DNA of 64,000 nucleotides from UBA1431 sp002329665 (GCA_040772545.1 JAXGXY010000002.1:124001-188000), one strand, 5' to 3'; counted from the first letter of the stretch, positions 1 to 7,766 are shown. Program-made: numbers and translations. The notes: generated from the sequence alone by a model not told the origin.

Positions 1-1616
1 CTCCCAGTGGGCCAATTCTTCGGTGCCGCGTTATTGTCGGTGAGGATGCGGTCCGGGAGCCTGGGGTACAGCACGAGTTCGAACGCGCCCTTAAATACGC
101 GCGCCCGCCCGTTGCCGCCGCGCACGGCCTTATAATAGTCTATCCGTTCGACGAGGCTCCTGAGCAGGCTGTTTTTCGACATGACGGAGGGCGCGAGCGC
201 ATACGCGGCGGCGATGTCTTCGGCGCGCGCGCGCCGGTCCCGCAGCGCTGTTTCGCGCGCCCGCGCGGCCTGCAGCTGGCGGCGGAGTTCTGTTTCCTGG
301 CGCCGGAGTTCCTCCGTTTGCTCAAGCAGCGCTTCTTTGCGTTTTTCAAACGTTTCGGCGTCGTATACGCCCTGTTCGAGCAGGTCGTGCGCGGCGGCGC
401 GCTGCGCCTCGAGGCGCGCGAGGCCTTCCCCGATGCGCCTGAGCGCCTGCGCGGCCGCCGCTTCGACCGGCGCAGGGCCGGTATCGCCTTTAGCTCCGGC
501 GCGTAGCCTGTACCCCCGCAGCCATGTTTTAAGCGAGCGCAGCACGGCCGATTCGACGAGGCGCAGTTCCGAGCTCACGTTCGCGCAGGCGGCGTCCGGG
601 CAGACGAGCGCGTCCGGCGCGTTTTTGTACGGCTTCCTGCACATGCGCCCGCCGCAGACCCCGCAATAAACGAGGCCGGCGAGCGGGTTTTTCAGGGACC
701 CGCCGCGCGTGCCCCGCGGATGCCCGCCGGACAGGTACTCCTGCGCCCGGTCCCAGGCTTCGCGGCCGATCAGGGGCGGGTGGAGGCCGTCCACCACGAT
801 GCAGCCGCCGTTGCGGGGCCGGCTGACCGCCGCGCCGCCGTCTTTTGCTCTCTTTACCGCCGGGCGGCCCATGTAGCGTATCTTCCCGGCGTAGACGGGG
901 TTTTTGAGGAGCGGCTGGAGCATGGACGGCGTCCAGCGCGCGGCCCGCCGCGGCCTGATGCCCAGGTCGTTGAGCCTGCGGGCGAGGCGGGCGACGCCCA
1001 GCCGCCCTTCGGCCCCGTCGCCCTTTGTATACAGCTCGAAGATGAGCTTCACGGCCGGGGCGGCGGCCGGGTCCGGGGCGAGCGTGTAGCCTTTCTGGCC
1101 GTCGAGCTTCACGCGGACGTAGCCGAACGGCGCGACGCTGCCGGTGTACTTCCCCTCCAGGGCGGAGGCGCGCCGGCCGCGCTGGAGCCGGCGGTTGATC
1201 GCCCTGTACTCGCGGCGGCTCATGAACAGGCCGAACTCGAAATACTCCTCGTCGAACTCGTCGTCGGGGTCGTAGGTCTTCGCGGGCGTGACGATCTTCG
1301 TGTGGGAGAGGGAGAACGCGCGCGCGATGACGCCCTGGTCGATCGTGTCGCCGCGCGCGAGACGCTCGATCTCCATCACGAGCACGCCGTCCCACAGGCC
1401 GCCTTCCACCTCGGAAAGGAGCCGACGCATCACGGGCCGCGCTGCGATGGTCTCGCCGGAGACGATCTCGCGGTAGGTTTTGGACACGGGCAACCCCATG
1501 CGTTCGGCGAGGGAAACGAGCGCGGCCCGGTGGCGCGCGAGGGTCTCGCCTTCGCCGCGCGCCTCGGCCTCGGCGTCCGCCCTGGATTTTCGAAGGTAGA
1601 TGCAGTAGTTTGCCAT
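1..1616 (-). CDS. Large serine recombinase, C-terminus cut by window edge
   Basis: This is a large serine recombinase of the resolvase/invertase superfamily, the type that integrates and excises mobile elements through a serine-DNA intermediate. Reading leftwards from the ATG at 1616 the frame is open to base 1, so about 538 residues are visible and the end is missing. The N-terminus carries the catalytic YLRKS motif (residues about 6-10). It is followed by the recombinase domain, a cysteine pair region (CGVCGGRMC and a later CPDAAC, about residues 315-345) typical of the zinc ribbon, and a Glu/Arg-rich coiled coil (about 378-462). The other side of its element lies outside the window. No attachment core can be proven here. 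The family call is firm; its target site is unknown. Confidence 0.93.
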   Translation of the reverse strand, partial: MANYCIYLRKSRADAEAEARGEGETLARHRAALVSLAERMGLPVSKTYREIVSGETIAARPVMRRLLSEVEGGLWDGVLVMEIERLARGDTIDQGVIARAFSLSHTKIVTPAKTYDPDDEFDEEYFEFGLFMSRREYRAINRRLQRGRRASALEGKYTGSVAPFGYVRVKLDGQKGYTLAPDPAAAPAVKLIFELYTKGDGAEGRLGVARLARRLNDLGIRPRRAARWTPSMLQPLLKNPVYAGKIRYMGRPAVKRAKDGGAAVSRPRNGGCIVVDGLHPPLIGREAWDRAQEYLSGGHPRGTRGGSLKNPLAGLVYCGVCGGRMCRKPYKNAPDALVCPDAACANVSSELRLVESAVLRSLKTWLRGYRLRAGAKGDTGPAPVEAAAAQALRRIGEGLARLEAQRAAAHDLLEQGVYDAETFEKRKEALLEQTEELRRQETELRRQLQAARARETALRDRRARAEDIAAAYALAPSVMSKNSLLRSLVERIDYYKAVRGGNGRARVFKGAFELVLYPRLPDRILTDNNAAPKNWPTG

Positions 1617-1683
1617 CGTTTCACCGCCCGCTAAGCTTTGTATATTTGTATTTCGCGGGGGCGGCGGATATGGCGGGTACGAT

Positions 1684-1833
1684 GCCGACAAACCTGTGGT
1701 TTGTCGGCAATTTTCCGGCAGGTTGAAACGCGCTTTAAGGCGCGTTTCTTTGCCGATCCTGACGCACATGTCACCAGGATCGGATTGAAGCTCAGGGGGC
1801 TTCGGCCCCCCTGAACCCCCAGGGGAAGTTACC
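1684..1833. repeat. Four-hairpin structured repeat, copy A
   Basis: About 150 bases upstream of the recombinase gene fold into four successive perfect or near-perfect hairpins: 1684-1694 with 1698-1708, 1725-1733 with 1740-1748, 1753-1761 with 1775-1783, and 1792-1800 with 1805-1814, followed by a C-rich then GGGGAAG-type tail. A diverged copy lies on the opposite strand at 51675-51824. Between the copies the stem sequences change on both sides while pairing is kept (for example CAGGGGG/CCCCCCTG against ATGGGGG/CCCCCCAT), and the intervening words GGTTGAAA, GCACATGTC and GGATTGAAG are conserved. That pattern argues for a selected structure, in RNA or single-stranded DNA, not a chance inverted repeat. 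I do not recognise the family. Confidence 0.75.
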
Positions 1834-1918
1834 GTTTGCCATGTTGCCCGGGGTGAAAGGCTGACGATTACCGGTCGGACACATTTGAATAAACCTTCCG
1901 TTGCATAAAAACGCACAC

Positions 1919-2176
1919 CTACAAATAGCGTTTCAATACTTCAACAAGGTCATCTTTATAATTTTCCAACTCATAAATATTGCTGATCGATATCTTTGTA
2001 TCTTTTTTGTTCTCGTCGGGAATTATGAGGATTCGTTGTTTTTCTTTAATCATAAGCCGGCATATCCATTTCCGGACATTGTTCTTGTAATTTATAGCGA
2101 TATAGGACGCGGTGTCCTTGTAGCCGATGTCATCCATGGGCACGAGTTCACGAAGAAGGTTTTTGATGATAAAATA
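1919..2176 (-). pseudogene. Remnant of a restriction-like protein, C-terminal domain only
   Basis: An AT-rich stretch encodes about 85 residues reading leftwards that resemble the C-terminal domain found on HsdR-N-type restriction or DNA-binding proteins: a YKDTASY turn, then NVRKWICRL, then an ILIIPDENKK strand and a final NIYELENYKDDLVEVLK helix. A stop codon at 2177-2179 interrupts the same frame immediately upstream, and no longer reading frame supplies the missing N-terminal part. A GTG at 2143 could start a 74-residue product but it has no clear ribosome binding site. Its base composition differs sharply from the GC-rich flanks, so I read it as a decayed acquired gene beside the recombinase. 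The family assignment rests on pattern memory only. Confidence 0.45.
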
Positions 2177-2380
2177 CTACTTCACAACACAAAAAAACGA
2201 TTGCCAGATATTTCATGTGCGCATGGCATGGCGGAGGATATATAATTTAACGGTACGAATAAGAAGGCTCGCGCGGCCTCAGACGGAAGGAGCGCGGGCC
2301 TGACCGCGGCATGATCGGCTGCAGCGATCGAACCGACGACAAATACGGGCCATGCGTAGTGTTTAAACGCAGGTTGAGGA

Positions 2381-2410
2381 TTGCATTAACGTTTTAACAT
2401 ATGGTATCCT
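2381..2410 (+). promoter_or_regulatory. Putative promoter of the amino-acid ABC transporter
   Basis: TTGCAT at 2381-2386 and TATCCT at 2405-2410 are separated by 18 bases and lie about 35 bases upstream of the binding-protein start, in an AT-rich stretch. The Shine-Dalgarno AGAGGGG follows before the ATG at 2444. The rest of 2177-2380 shows no gene I can support. Confidence 0.4.
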
Positions 2411-2443
2411 GAATTAATATATTAACTCATAAGAGGGGATTTT

Positions 2444-3265
2444 ATGAAAAAATCGATGGTGGTGGTCATTGCAGTGCTGATGCTGGCGCTTCTGCTGGCG
2501 GGCTGCAAACAGACTGAGGGCACGGACGAGGGGCAACAGACGCCCGAGAAAGTGACGATCGGCGGAGTGGAAGACCTTGAAGGCAGGAAGATCGCGGTGC
2601 AGGAAGGCACCACGGGCGACATCCTTGCGACCGATATCAAGGACGCGAAGATCTCGCGGTTCAAAAAGGCGGTCGACGCGGGCATCGAACTGAAGAACGG
2701 CAAAGCGGACGCGGTGATCCTCGACGAACAGCCTGCGAAGAAGATCGTCGAGAACAACCCCGAACTGATGATCCTCAAGGAGAACTTCGTCAAGGAGGAC
2801 TACGCGATCGGCGTACGCAAGGGCGAGACGGAGCTGTTAGACAGCATCAATAAGACCCTCGAGCGCATCAAGGAGGACGGCACCTTCCAGACCTTCCTCG
2901 ACGCCTACATCCCCGAGACCGGCGAGAGGAAGGCGCTCCCCGAAAGGACGGCCACGAACTATGACGAAACGATCGTGATGGGGACGAACGCCGAATTCGA
3001 GCCTTTCGAGTACATCGAAGGCGACCAGATCGTCGGTTTCGACGTCGAGGTCGCAAAAGAGATCGCCGCGGACCTGAAGCAGAACCTCAAGATCGAGAAC
3101 ATGAACTTCGACAGCCTCATCAACGCGCTGGTCTCCGGGAAGATCGACATGATCATCGCCGGAATGACGGTAACGGAAGAGCGCAAGCAGAGCATCGATT
3201 TCTCCGAACCGTACTATACGTCAACGCAGGTCATCATCATCAGGAAGGAAAGCCTGAAGCAATAG
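2444..3265 (+). CDS. Amino-acid ABC transporter binding lipoprotein with circularly permuted domain order
   Basis: This is a family-3 (polar amino acid, glutamine/arginine-like) substrate-binding lipoprotein of 273 residues. The signal peptide ends in the lipobox LLAGC (Cys about residue 21), so the mature protein should be tethered outside the membrane. The usual order in this family is the block MGTNAEF..PFEY..GFDVE..TEERKQS.DFS.PYY..QVII first and the block DLEGRKIAVQEGTTGD...IKEDGTF second. Here it is reversed: the second block occupies about residues 42-150 and the first block about 170-270, so the protein ends where the family normally crosses to its second lobe. All expected segments are present once. 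A terminator-like hairpin and then the permease and ATPase genes follow. The transporter role is firm; the substrate is not known. Confidence 0.9.
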   Translation: MKKSMVVVIAVLMLALLLAGCKQTEGTDEGQQTPEKVTIGGVEDLEGRKIAVQEGTTGDILATDIKDAKISRFKKAVDAGIELKNGKADAVILDEQPAKKIVENNPELMILKENFVKEDYAIGVRKGETELLDSINKTLERIKEDGTFQTFLDAYIPETGERKALPERTATNYDETIVMGTNAEFEPFEYIEGDQIVGFDVEVAKEIAADLKQNLKIENMNFDSLINALVSGKIDMIIAGMTVTEERKQSIDFSEPYYTSTQVIIIRKESLKQ

Positions 3266-3282
3266 CATACGATAGTACCGAT

Positions 3283-3312
3283 GCGGGACAGCGTAAGACT
3301 GTCCCGCTTTTT
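3283..3312 (+). terminator. Hairpin terminator or attenuator inside the ABC transporter operon
   Basis: GCGGGACAG at 3283-3291 pairs with CTGTCCCGC at 3299-3307 and is followed by a T run. It lies between the binding-protein gene and the permease start. Partial termination here would give more binding protein than permease, a common arrangement in such operons. Confidence 0.8.
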
Positions 3313-3337
3313 CGGTGCCGGCCAGGGGGGATGCGGC

Positions 3338-4021
3338 TTGTTCGACGAAATATACAGGAACATCATCTACCAGGACAGGTGGCTGTACCTGCTCAAGGGG
3401 CTGTGGGTCACCGTCGAGGTCACGTTGTTCGCGATCCTTTTGGGGACCATACTCGGCATGATCCTGGCACTGATGCGGATATCGAACTTCAAACTCTTTC
3501 GAATAAGGATCCTCGAAAAGATTTCGTCCTTCTACATAACGATCATCCGGGGGACGCCGCTGATGGTCCAGCTGCTGATCATCTATTTCGTGGTGTTCGC
3601 GTCGGTGGACATCGACAAGGTGATCGTCGCGGTCATCGCGTTCGGCCTCAACAGCGCGGCCTACGTCGCGGAGATCATCCGCGGAGGCATCCTTTCGGTG
3701 GACAAGGGGCAGACGGAGGCCGGGCGCTCGCTGGGCCTGAGCTACACGCAGACGATGCGCCACATCGTCATGCCGCAGGCCATAAAGAACGCGCTGCCCG
3801 CGTACACGAGCGAGTTCATCGTCCTCATCAAGGAGACGGCCATCGTCGGCTACATCGCGCTCGAGGATTTGACCAAGGTGGGGGACACCATACGCAGCAG
3901 GACGTTCTCCGCGCTTGTCCCCCTGCTGACCGTCGCGCTCATCTATCTGCTTCTGACGGGAGTGCTCGCGAAACTGTTCATGAGGCTGGAGAGGAGACTG
4001 AGAAGAAGTGATAACCGTTAA
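3338..4021 (+). CDS. Amino-acid ABC transporter permease
   Basis: This is the membrane subunit of the polar amino-acid transporter (HisM/GlnP family), about 227 residues with several hydrophobic segments. It holds the permease signature around EAGRSLGLSYTQTMRHIVMPQA, the EAA loop that docks on the ATPase, and the IRGTPLMVQ segment. I chose the TTG at 3338 because AGGGGGG at 3324-3330 sits correctly before it. A longer frame from 3281 would begin inside the terminator hairpin and has no ribosome site. Its last 14 bases overlap the ATPase gene, so the two are probably translated together. The partner binding protein is the permuted lipoprotein just upstream. Confidence 0.92.
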   Translation: MFDEIYRNIIYQDRWLYLLKGLWVTVEVTLFAILLGTILGMILALMRISNFKLFRIRILEKISSFYITIIRGTPLMVQLLIIYFVVFASVDIDKVIVAVIAFGLNSAAYVAEIIRGGILSVDKGQTEAGRSLGLSYTQTMRHIVMPQAIKNALPAYTSEFIVLIKETAIVGYIALEDLTKVGDTIRSRTFSALVPLLTVALIYLLLTGVLAKLFMRLERRLRRSDNR

Positions 4022-4736
4022 GCACCTGAGCAAGGCATTCGACGGCCAGCTCGCGGTCGACGACGTTTCCATGGAAATAAACAAAGGGGACAAGATCGTC
4101 ATCGTCGGGCCGTCGGGGTCGGGGAAGAGCACGTTCCTGCGCTGCCTCAACCTGCTCGAGGTCCCGACGGGCGGGGAAATCTTCTTCGAGGGACAGCGTA
4201 TCACGGACCCCAAAACGGACATCAACGAGGTCCGCGCGAAGATGGGGATGGTGTTCCAGCAGTTCAACCTGTTCCCGCACCTGACGGTGCTCGGCAACAT
4301 CACGCTGGCCCCCGTCAGGCTGAAGCGGCAGACGAAACAGGAGGCCGAGGAAACGGCGAACCGGCTATTGGATCGCGTCGGGCTCACGGATAAGCGCGAC
4401 GCCTATCCCGCGCAACTCTCCGGCGGGCAGAAGCAGAGGATCGCGATCGTGCGGGCACTGGCGATGAACCCGGACGTGATGCTCTTCGACGAGCCGACGT
4501 CCGCGCTCGACCCCGAGATGGTAGGCGAGGTGCTCGACGTGATGCGCGAACTCGCCGAGGAAGGCCTGACGATGGTGGTCGTCACGCACGAGATGGGCTT
4601 TGCCAAGCAGGTCGGCACGCGGGTGACGTTCATGGACGAGGGCAGGATCAAGGAGGAAGCGAGCCCCGAGGAGTTCTTCTCGAACCCGAAGCACCCGAGG
4701 CTCAGGGATTTCCTTTCGAAGGTCCTGAACGCGTAA
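4008..4736 (+). CDS. Amino-acid ABC transporter ATPase (GlnQ-like)
   Basis: This is the ATP-hydrolysing subunit of the polar amino-acid importer, 242 residues. Walker A is GPSGSGKS (about residues 32-39), the Q-loop is VFQQFNLF, the signature is LSGGQ, Walker B is VMLFDEPTSALDPE, and the switch histidine is in VVTHEMGFA. It starts with GTG at 4008 inside the end of the permease gene. The size and motifs match the GlnQ/HisP group. It completes a three-gene operon with the permuted binding lipoprotein and the permease. No regulator is seen next to it. Confidence 0.96.
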   Translation: MITVKHLSKAFDGQLAVDDVSMEINKGDKIVIVGPSGSGKSTFLRCLNLLEVPTGGEIFFEGQRITDPKTDINEVRAKMGMVFQQFNLFPHLTVLGNITLAPVRLKRQTKQEAEETANRLLDRVGLTDKRDAYPAQLSGGQKQRIAIVRALAMNPDVMLFDEPTSALDPEMVGEVLDVMRELAEEGLTMVVVTHEMGFAKQVGTRVTFMDEGRIKEEASPEEFFSNPKHPRLRDFLSKVLNA

Positions 4737-4765
4737 ACGCGGCCGGCGCGAGACGCGACTATGCG

Positions 4766-5005
4766 TTACAGGCCGGTAACATGTTTCGCGCGGTCGTAAT
4801 CCTTTCGTCTCACGTAGACTTTGTACTCGATTGTCGCGGTGCCACGCCCGAACCTTCCGAGAGTTGCGCCTGGCGGTGGTACGCCCAGGTCCCTGAACCT
4901 GTAGCTGTAGTCGATGCCGTTGGCTTCAAGCGCCTGCCCGACCTTGCTGAACCTTTCCATTGAACGGGTAACAATAAGTTCACTTCGGTTAAATATGGTA
5001 ATCAT
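4766..5005 (-). CDS. Small conserved protein resembling DUF2007-type proteins
   Basis: This predicted 79-residue protein begins MITIFNRSEL, has a central GIDYSYRFRDLG segment and ends YKVYVRRKDYDRAKHV. The pattern of an N-terminal strand with FNR.EL, a helix, and a final YVRRKDY..A helix is seen in small Bacillota proteins of the DUF2007 kind, whose function is not established. I placed the start at the ATG at 5005; a TTG at 5026 would add seven residues. Its 5' end overlaps the 3' end of the next small gene by 17 bases, so these leftward genes probably form one operon. No catalytic motif is visible. Confidence 0.6.
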   Translation of the reverse strand: MITIFNRSELIVTRSMERFSKVGQALEANGIDYSYRFRDLGVPPPGATLGRFGRGTATIEYKVYVRRKDYDRAKHVTGL

Positions 5006-5243
5006 TGTCCAACGCAAACACCGCAATCAATAGATTGATGAGAAATCTCGCGGTTTCCTCATCCACCTGAAATGACTGGCTAACCTTTTCCGGCATTTCT
5101 CTGTCTTGCTTGCCGTACGTGTCAATCTGTAGATACTTTTTGTCGTTTCCCTCAAACACAGTATACGTGCTGCTTACTATTTCGTGTATGTTGTTGCGTT
5201 GCTTTTCGATTCGAACAAACTTATTCGCATTTATCTGTGCCAT
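4989..5243 (-). CDS. Small conserved hypothetical protein
   Basis: This 84-residue protein (start MAQINANKFVRIEKQ) contains YTVFEGNDKKYLQIDTYG and SQSFQVDEETARFLINLL. I have seen this kind of short protein in accessory regions of gut Firmicutes: a strand-rich N-terminal half and a C-terminal helix after a QSFQ/QSIQ motif. No function is known to me. The gene is AT-richer than the core genes. It lies between the small membrane protein upstream and the DUF2007-like gene, which it overlaps by 17 bases. The reading frame and its likely family conservation support a real gene. Confidence 0.6.
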   Translation of the reverse strand: MAQINANKFVRIEKQRNNIHEIVSSTYTVFEGNDKKYLQIDTYGKQDREMPEKVSQSFQVDEETARFLINLLIAVFALDNDYHI

Positions 5244-5274
5244 ATCGAATCTCCCAAATAACGGGTTCTCTGTT

Positions 5275-5478
5275 TCATTTCAACCTGTCGATTATCTCGT
5301 TGGACCTATCTATTGACTCGTTGGACTCATCTATTAGTCGTTGCACCTCTTTATACTCTTCACTTTCTTCGTATAGTCTTTTTCCTTCACTTTGGGCGTT
5401 CATCCAAAACAGAGTGAGCACTCCAAATACAGCAGCAACGCACGCCACCACAATAACAGCGATTTTCCATCCTTTCAT
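5275..5478 (-). CDS. Small single-pass membrane protein with coiled coil
   Basis: This predicted 67-residue protein starts MKGWKIAVIVVACVAAV, one membrane segment of about 20 residues. It continues as a charged helix rich in Glu, Ser and Asn with heptad character (EEYKEVQRLIDESNESIDRSNEIIDRLK region, in pieces). I chose the ATG at 5478 because AAAGGAGG lies eight bases before it; an earlier in-frame ATG at 5496 lies inside that ribosome site. It is the first of three small leftward genes. The likely topology is a short membrane anchor with a cytoplasmic or external coiled coil. The function is unknown. Confidence 0.55.
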   Translation of the reverse strand: MKGWKIAVIVVACVAAVFGVLTLFWMNAQSEGKRLYEESEEYKEVQRLIDESNESIDRSNEIIDRLK

Positions 5479-5631
5479 CCCGAGCCCTCCTTTCAATGCC
5501 AGTTTATACTATGCTAGGAGGGGAGTAAACCGGCGGCTAGGGCAGGGGCATCCAGTGAGTAATATGCATCATTCATTTTTGGTTCTATTTATACTAATTC
5601 CATACGCGATCGTCTATTTCCTTTTTATGTG

Positions 5632-5709
5632 ATGGATTGCATTGGTGTAAAATACCGCAAAATGGACGTGCCGCCGGTCATAGACTGTTTCTGGGGCGGT
5701 TTCAATTGA
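5632..5709 (+). CDS. Possible 25-residue leader-like ORF
   Basis: An ATG at 5632 opens a short frame (MDCIGVKYRKM..FWGGFN) that ends in TGA overlapping the TTG start of the next small gene in the arrangement TTGA. The overlap suggests translational coupling, but no ribosome site precedes it. It could equally be a gene remnant. Confidence 0.25.
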   Translation: MDCIGVKYRKMDVPPVIDCFWGGFN

Positions 5710-5900
5710 AAAAACCGAACATCGTCGAAACATATGTGTACGAGGACGGGCCCGTCGCGCATATCGCAGACGACGCATACAGGGAAAAGACGCCGGAGGA
5801 ACTGCGCGTCGCGTGGAAGACGGCGCAGGCCGCCGCGTTCGCCTGCCTGGAAGCGGGGCAAAGCGGGCCGCCTGAGCCGGAGCAAAGCGGGGACGCGTGA
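5706..5900 (+). CDS. Small hypothetical protein
   Basis: This predicted 64-residue protein begins LKKPNIVETYVYEDGPVA, then IADDAYREKTPEELRVAWKTAQ. Short proteins with a strand followed by a DDAYR.KTPEE helix are often found near serine recombinases in Bacillota elements, so this could be a stranded element gene. That is an impression, not a proven match. The start is a TTG at 5706 overlapping the stop of a 25-residue frame. A strong terminator follows directly. The previous 150 bases (5479-5631) contain no other supportable gene. Confidence 0.4.
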   Translation: MKKPNIVETYVYEDGPVAHIADDAYREKTPEELRVAWKTAQAAAFACLEAGQSGPPEPEQSGDA

Positions 5901-5914
5901 AGCCGCGCTTTGGT

Positions 5915-5945
5915 GCGCCGGCGGCGCTTTGCCGGCGCTTTTTTT
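5915..5945 (+). terminator. Rho-independent terminator
   Basis: GCGCCGGC at 5915-5922 pairs with GCCGGCGC at 5931-5938 and is followed by seven T. It ends the transcript of the small gene at 5706-5900. The next 304 bases (5946-6249) contain no gene I can support. Confidence 0.85.
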
Positions 5946-6249
5946 ATTGGACAAGCATCGGGGGGCGGATTTTCGTGCGGTTAAGCGTCCGGCGTCCGGC
6001 AGTTTTGCGGGATGCCGGGCGCAGGGCGGCAGGCGGACGCCCGGCAAAGCGAACGCACGGCTGGAAGCAAAAATTTGTAAACAATGGTATTTTTGCCCGG
6101 GATAAGATCGCGGCAAATGGATACACTTAACATAACCTTTTCGGTATGTACCGGCATTCGCGGCGCACGGAGCCGTTTATTGCGGCCATATCCTGAAGGA
6201 TGAACGAAGAATAAATGCAATAACACGAAATCGAAGGACAGGAGGCCGA

Positions 6250-6849
6250 ATGAAAAGACCGGGATACAGGCTGCCCGCGATATACTTATCGATCGCGTTC
6301 TGCCTGTTAACCATAGGGATGACGGAGCAGGCGGGCGCGCGGGGACAGGCGGCGGCGGTGTTCAACCACGTGAGCGGAATTTTGGGCAGCGTTATCGAAA
6401 CGCCGGAGCCGACGGCGACGCCGGCGTCCGTACGGACGCAAACGCCGAAGACGGCGAAGCCGACGCCCGTACGGACGCAAACGCCCAAGCAGGCGCCCGC
6501 GCAGGCATATTCGAAGAAAGACCTCGACCTGCTCGCCAGGGTCGTATACGCCGAGGCGGGGAGCGACTGGTGCAGCGACGAAATGCAGCTTCTCGTCGCG
6601 AACGTCGTGATCAACCGCATGCGCGACCGGCGGTTCCCGGACACGCTCCGGGGCGTGGTCTACCAGCGGGGGCAGTACGCCTGCGCATACAAGCTGGGGC
6701 GCGTGAAGCCCAACGCGCGCGCGGTGAAAAACGCGAAGCGTGTGCTGGACGGGGAGCGGTTCTGCCCGGCCAAAGTGGTTTTCCAGAGCGAGTTCAGGCA
6801 GGGGAAGGGCCTGTGGAAGAAGGTCGGGAATCAGTACTTTTGTTATTGA
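6250..6849 (+). CDS. SleB/CwlJ-type cell wall hydrolase
   Basis: This 199-residue secreted or membrane-anchored hydrolase of the SleB/CwlJ (Hydrolase_2) family degrades spore cortex or other peptidoglycan. An N-terminal hydrophobic segment (about residues 8-25) is followed by a Pro/Thr/Lys-rich linker with two VRTQTPK repeats (about 55-85). The catalytic domain starts with DLDLLARVVYAEAG, whose glutamate is the expected catalytic acid, and continues through VANVVINRM, FPDTLRGVVYQ.GQY and the C-terminal VGNQYFCY. AGGAGG precedes the ATG. The nearby cotJ genes fit a sporulation context. Similar enzymes also occur outside spores, so the exact role is open. Confidence 0.9.
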   Translation: MKRPGYRLPAIYLSIAFCLLTIGMTEQAGARGQAAAVFNHVSGILGSVIETPEPTATPASVRTQTPKTAKPTPVRTQTPKQAPAQAYSKKDLDLLARVVYAEAGSDWCSDEMQLLVANVVINRMRDRRFPDTLRGVVYQRGQYACAYKLGRVKPNARAVKNAKRVLDGERFCPAKVVFQSEFRQGKGLWKKVGNQYFCY

Positions 6850-6873
6850 GGGGAAATGGGGGCAAGTTGAAAG

Positions 6874-6905
6874 AAGCCCCGCGGGCGGTGTCTGCGGGGC
6901 TTTCT
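6874..6905. terminator. Bidirectional terminator between the SleB-like gene and cotJ
   Basis: AAGCCCCGC at about 6874-6882 pairs with GCGGGGCTT at 6894-6902. T-rich tails lie on both sides, so it can stop the rightward hydrolase transcript and the leftward cotJ transcript. Confidence 0.75.
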
Positions 6906-7182
6906 ATTGCCGATAAGGCTTATTAGTGATGAATGCTGTATAATACCGGTCTTCCCCCTTATTTCCCCGACAATAATGCGGTACCGGTTCTTCTGTGCCT
7001 ATGTCGGTGAGGATCGACTTGCAGGCGTCGTTGGGCATGGAATAGCGCTGGTTGAGGTAGCGGATGCCCGCGGCGAGCTCGCTGTCGGGGCCGCCGTACT
7101 GGGCGAGGAGCGCCTTGGCCATGCGCAGGTCGGGTTTCCGGATCCGTACGGGGAACTGAAGCTTTTTCTCATATATCCACAT
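6904..7182 (-). pseudogene. cotJC: Truncated CotJC (manganese-catalase-like spore coat protein)
   Basis: The first 63 or so residues match CotJC, the manganese-catalase-like coat protein: MWIYEKKLQFPV, then LLAQYGGPDSELAAGIRYL, SQRY-like NQRYSMP, and ILTDIGTEE. In an intact protein of about 190 residues GTEE is followed by the metal-ligand region (E..H). Here the sequence switches to an unrelated tail of about 29 residues ending in NKPYRQ and stops at the terminator. The conserved metal-binding four-helix core is therefore gone. A deletion joining the 5' part of cotJC to the intergenic region would explain this. cotJB and cotJA upstream look intact, so the loss is confined to the last gene. 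Confidence 0.82.
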
Positions 7183-7201
7183 GGGGTAACCTCCTTATCA
7201 A

Positions 7202-7450
7202 CTACATTTCCCACGGCCAGGGCGACTTCACCCAGGTACGGCATTCGCCCGCGGGCTGCAGCCCGTTTCCCAGCAGGGGCCCGTATTTGCAGCTGTAATC
7301 GTCCATCAACTGACGCAGGCGGCAGGCGCAGATGTCGTAATCCTCCATGGCGCGGGCGTCGTCGGGGTGGGTATCCAGGAAGAGCCGGAGTTCGAGACAC
7401 GCGAACTCGGTCGCTCGTATTTCGTTGAGCATGTGTTGCTTGTTACGCAT
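7202..7450 (-). CDS. cotJB: Spore coat protein CotJB
   Basis: CotJB is a small coat component made in the mother cell with CotJA and CotJC. The 82 residues show the typical layout: a helical N-terminal half (LNEIRATEFACLELRLFLDTHPDD), the middle CRLRQLMDDYSCKYGPLL, and the aromatic C-terminus KSPWPWEM. The length equals the family norm. It follows cotJA by 22 bases and precedes the truncated cotJC by 19 bases, with AGGAGG-type ribosome sites in the gaps, as in the standard cotJABC operon. It appears functional even though its partner catalase gene is broken. Confidence 0.93.
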   Translation of the reverse strand: MRNKQHMLNEIRATEFACLELRLFLDTHPDDARAMEDYDICACRLRQLMDDYSCKYGPLLGNGLQPAGECRTWVKSPWPWEM

Positions 7451-7472
7451 CGTCAGGCAACCTCCTTATTTA

Positions 7473-7766
7473 CTATCGGGAGACCAGGCAGGGGAACAGC
7501 GTGCCGTGCAAAAGCGCCTCGCGTGGATTGAACATGCGCCCGTAAGGCTGGTCGCGCACTGAGGCCTGTGCGAGCGGGAGCGAGGGGCACGGGTCTTCTT
7601 CCTGCATGTACAGGCAGGCGCAGGGGTCGGCGTACGCGCCCCGCCCTTTGCACACTTTCGCTTCGCCGGCGTTAAGCGCCCGTTCGTCCCTGTCGTACAG
7701 TGCGGGGCCGCAAATATAAGCACCGTGGCCGCAAACGGAACACGCGTAATCATAATCCATATACAT
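7473..7766 (-). CDS. cotJA: Spore coat protein CotJA
   Basis: CotJA is a small structural coat protein. The last 35 residues match the family strongly: SLPLAQASVRDQPYGRMFNP, then EALLHGTLFPCL. The first 60 residues form a cysteine-rich extension (CSVCGHGAYICGPALYD, CKGRGAYADPCACLYM) that is unusual for CotJA and might bind metal or form disulfides. I chose the ATG at 7766, which GGAGG at about 7776-7780 serves; reading further upstream gives no ribosome site. CATAATCT on the same strand at 7796-7789 resembles the -10 of mother-cell sigma-E promoters, which would fit sporulation control, but the -35 is unclear. Confidence 0.88.
   Translation of the reverse strand: MYMDYDYACSVCGHGAYICGPALYDRDERALNAGEAKVCKGRGAYADPCACLYMQEEDPCPSLPLAQASVRDQPYGRMFNPREALLHGTLFPCLVSR

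Noticed and set aside
529..1395. A 288-residue open frame on the minus strand, rich in Arg, Gly and Pro
   Set aside because: It is a shadow of the serine recombinase in another minus-strand frame; the recombinase frame carries the family motifs.
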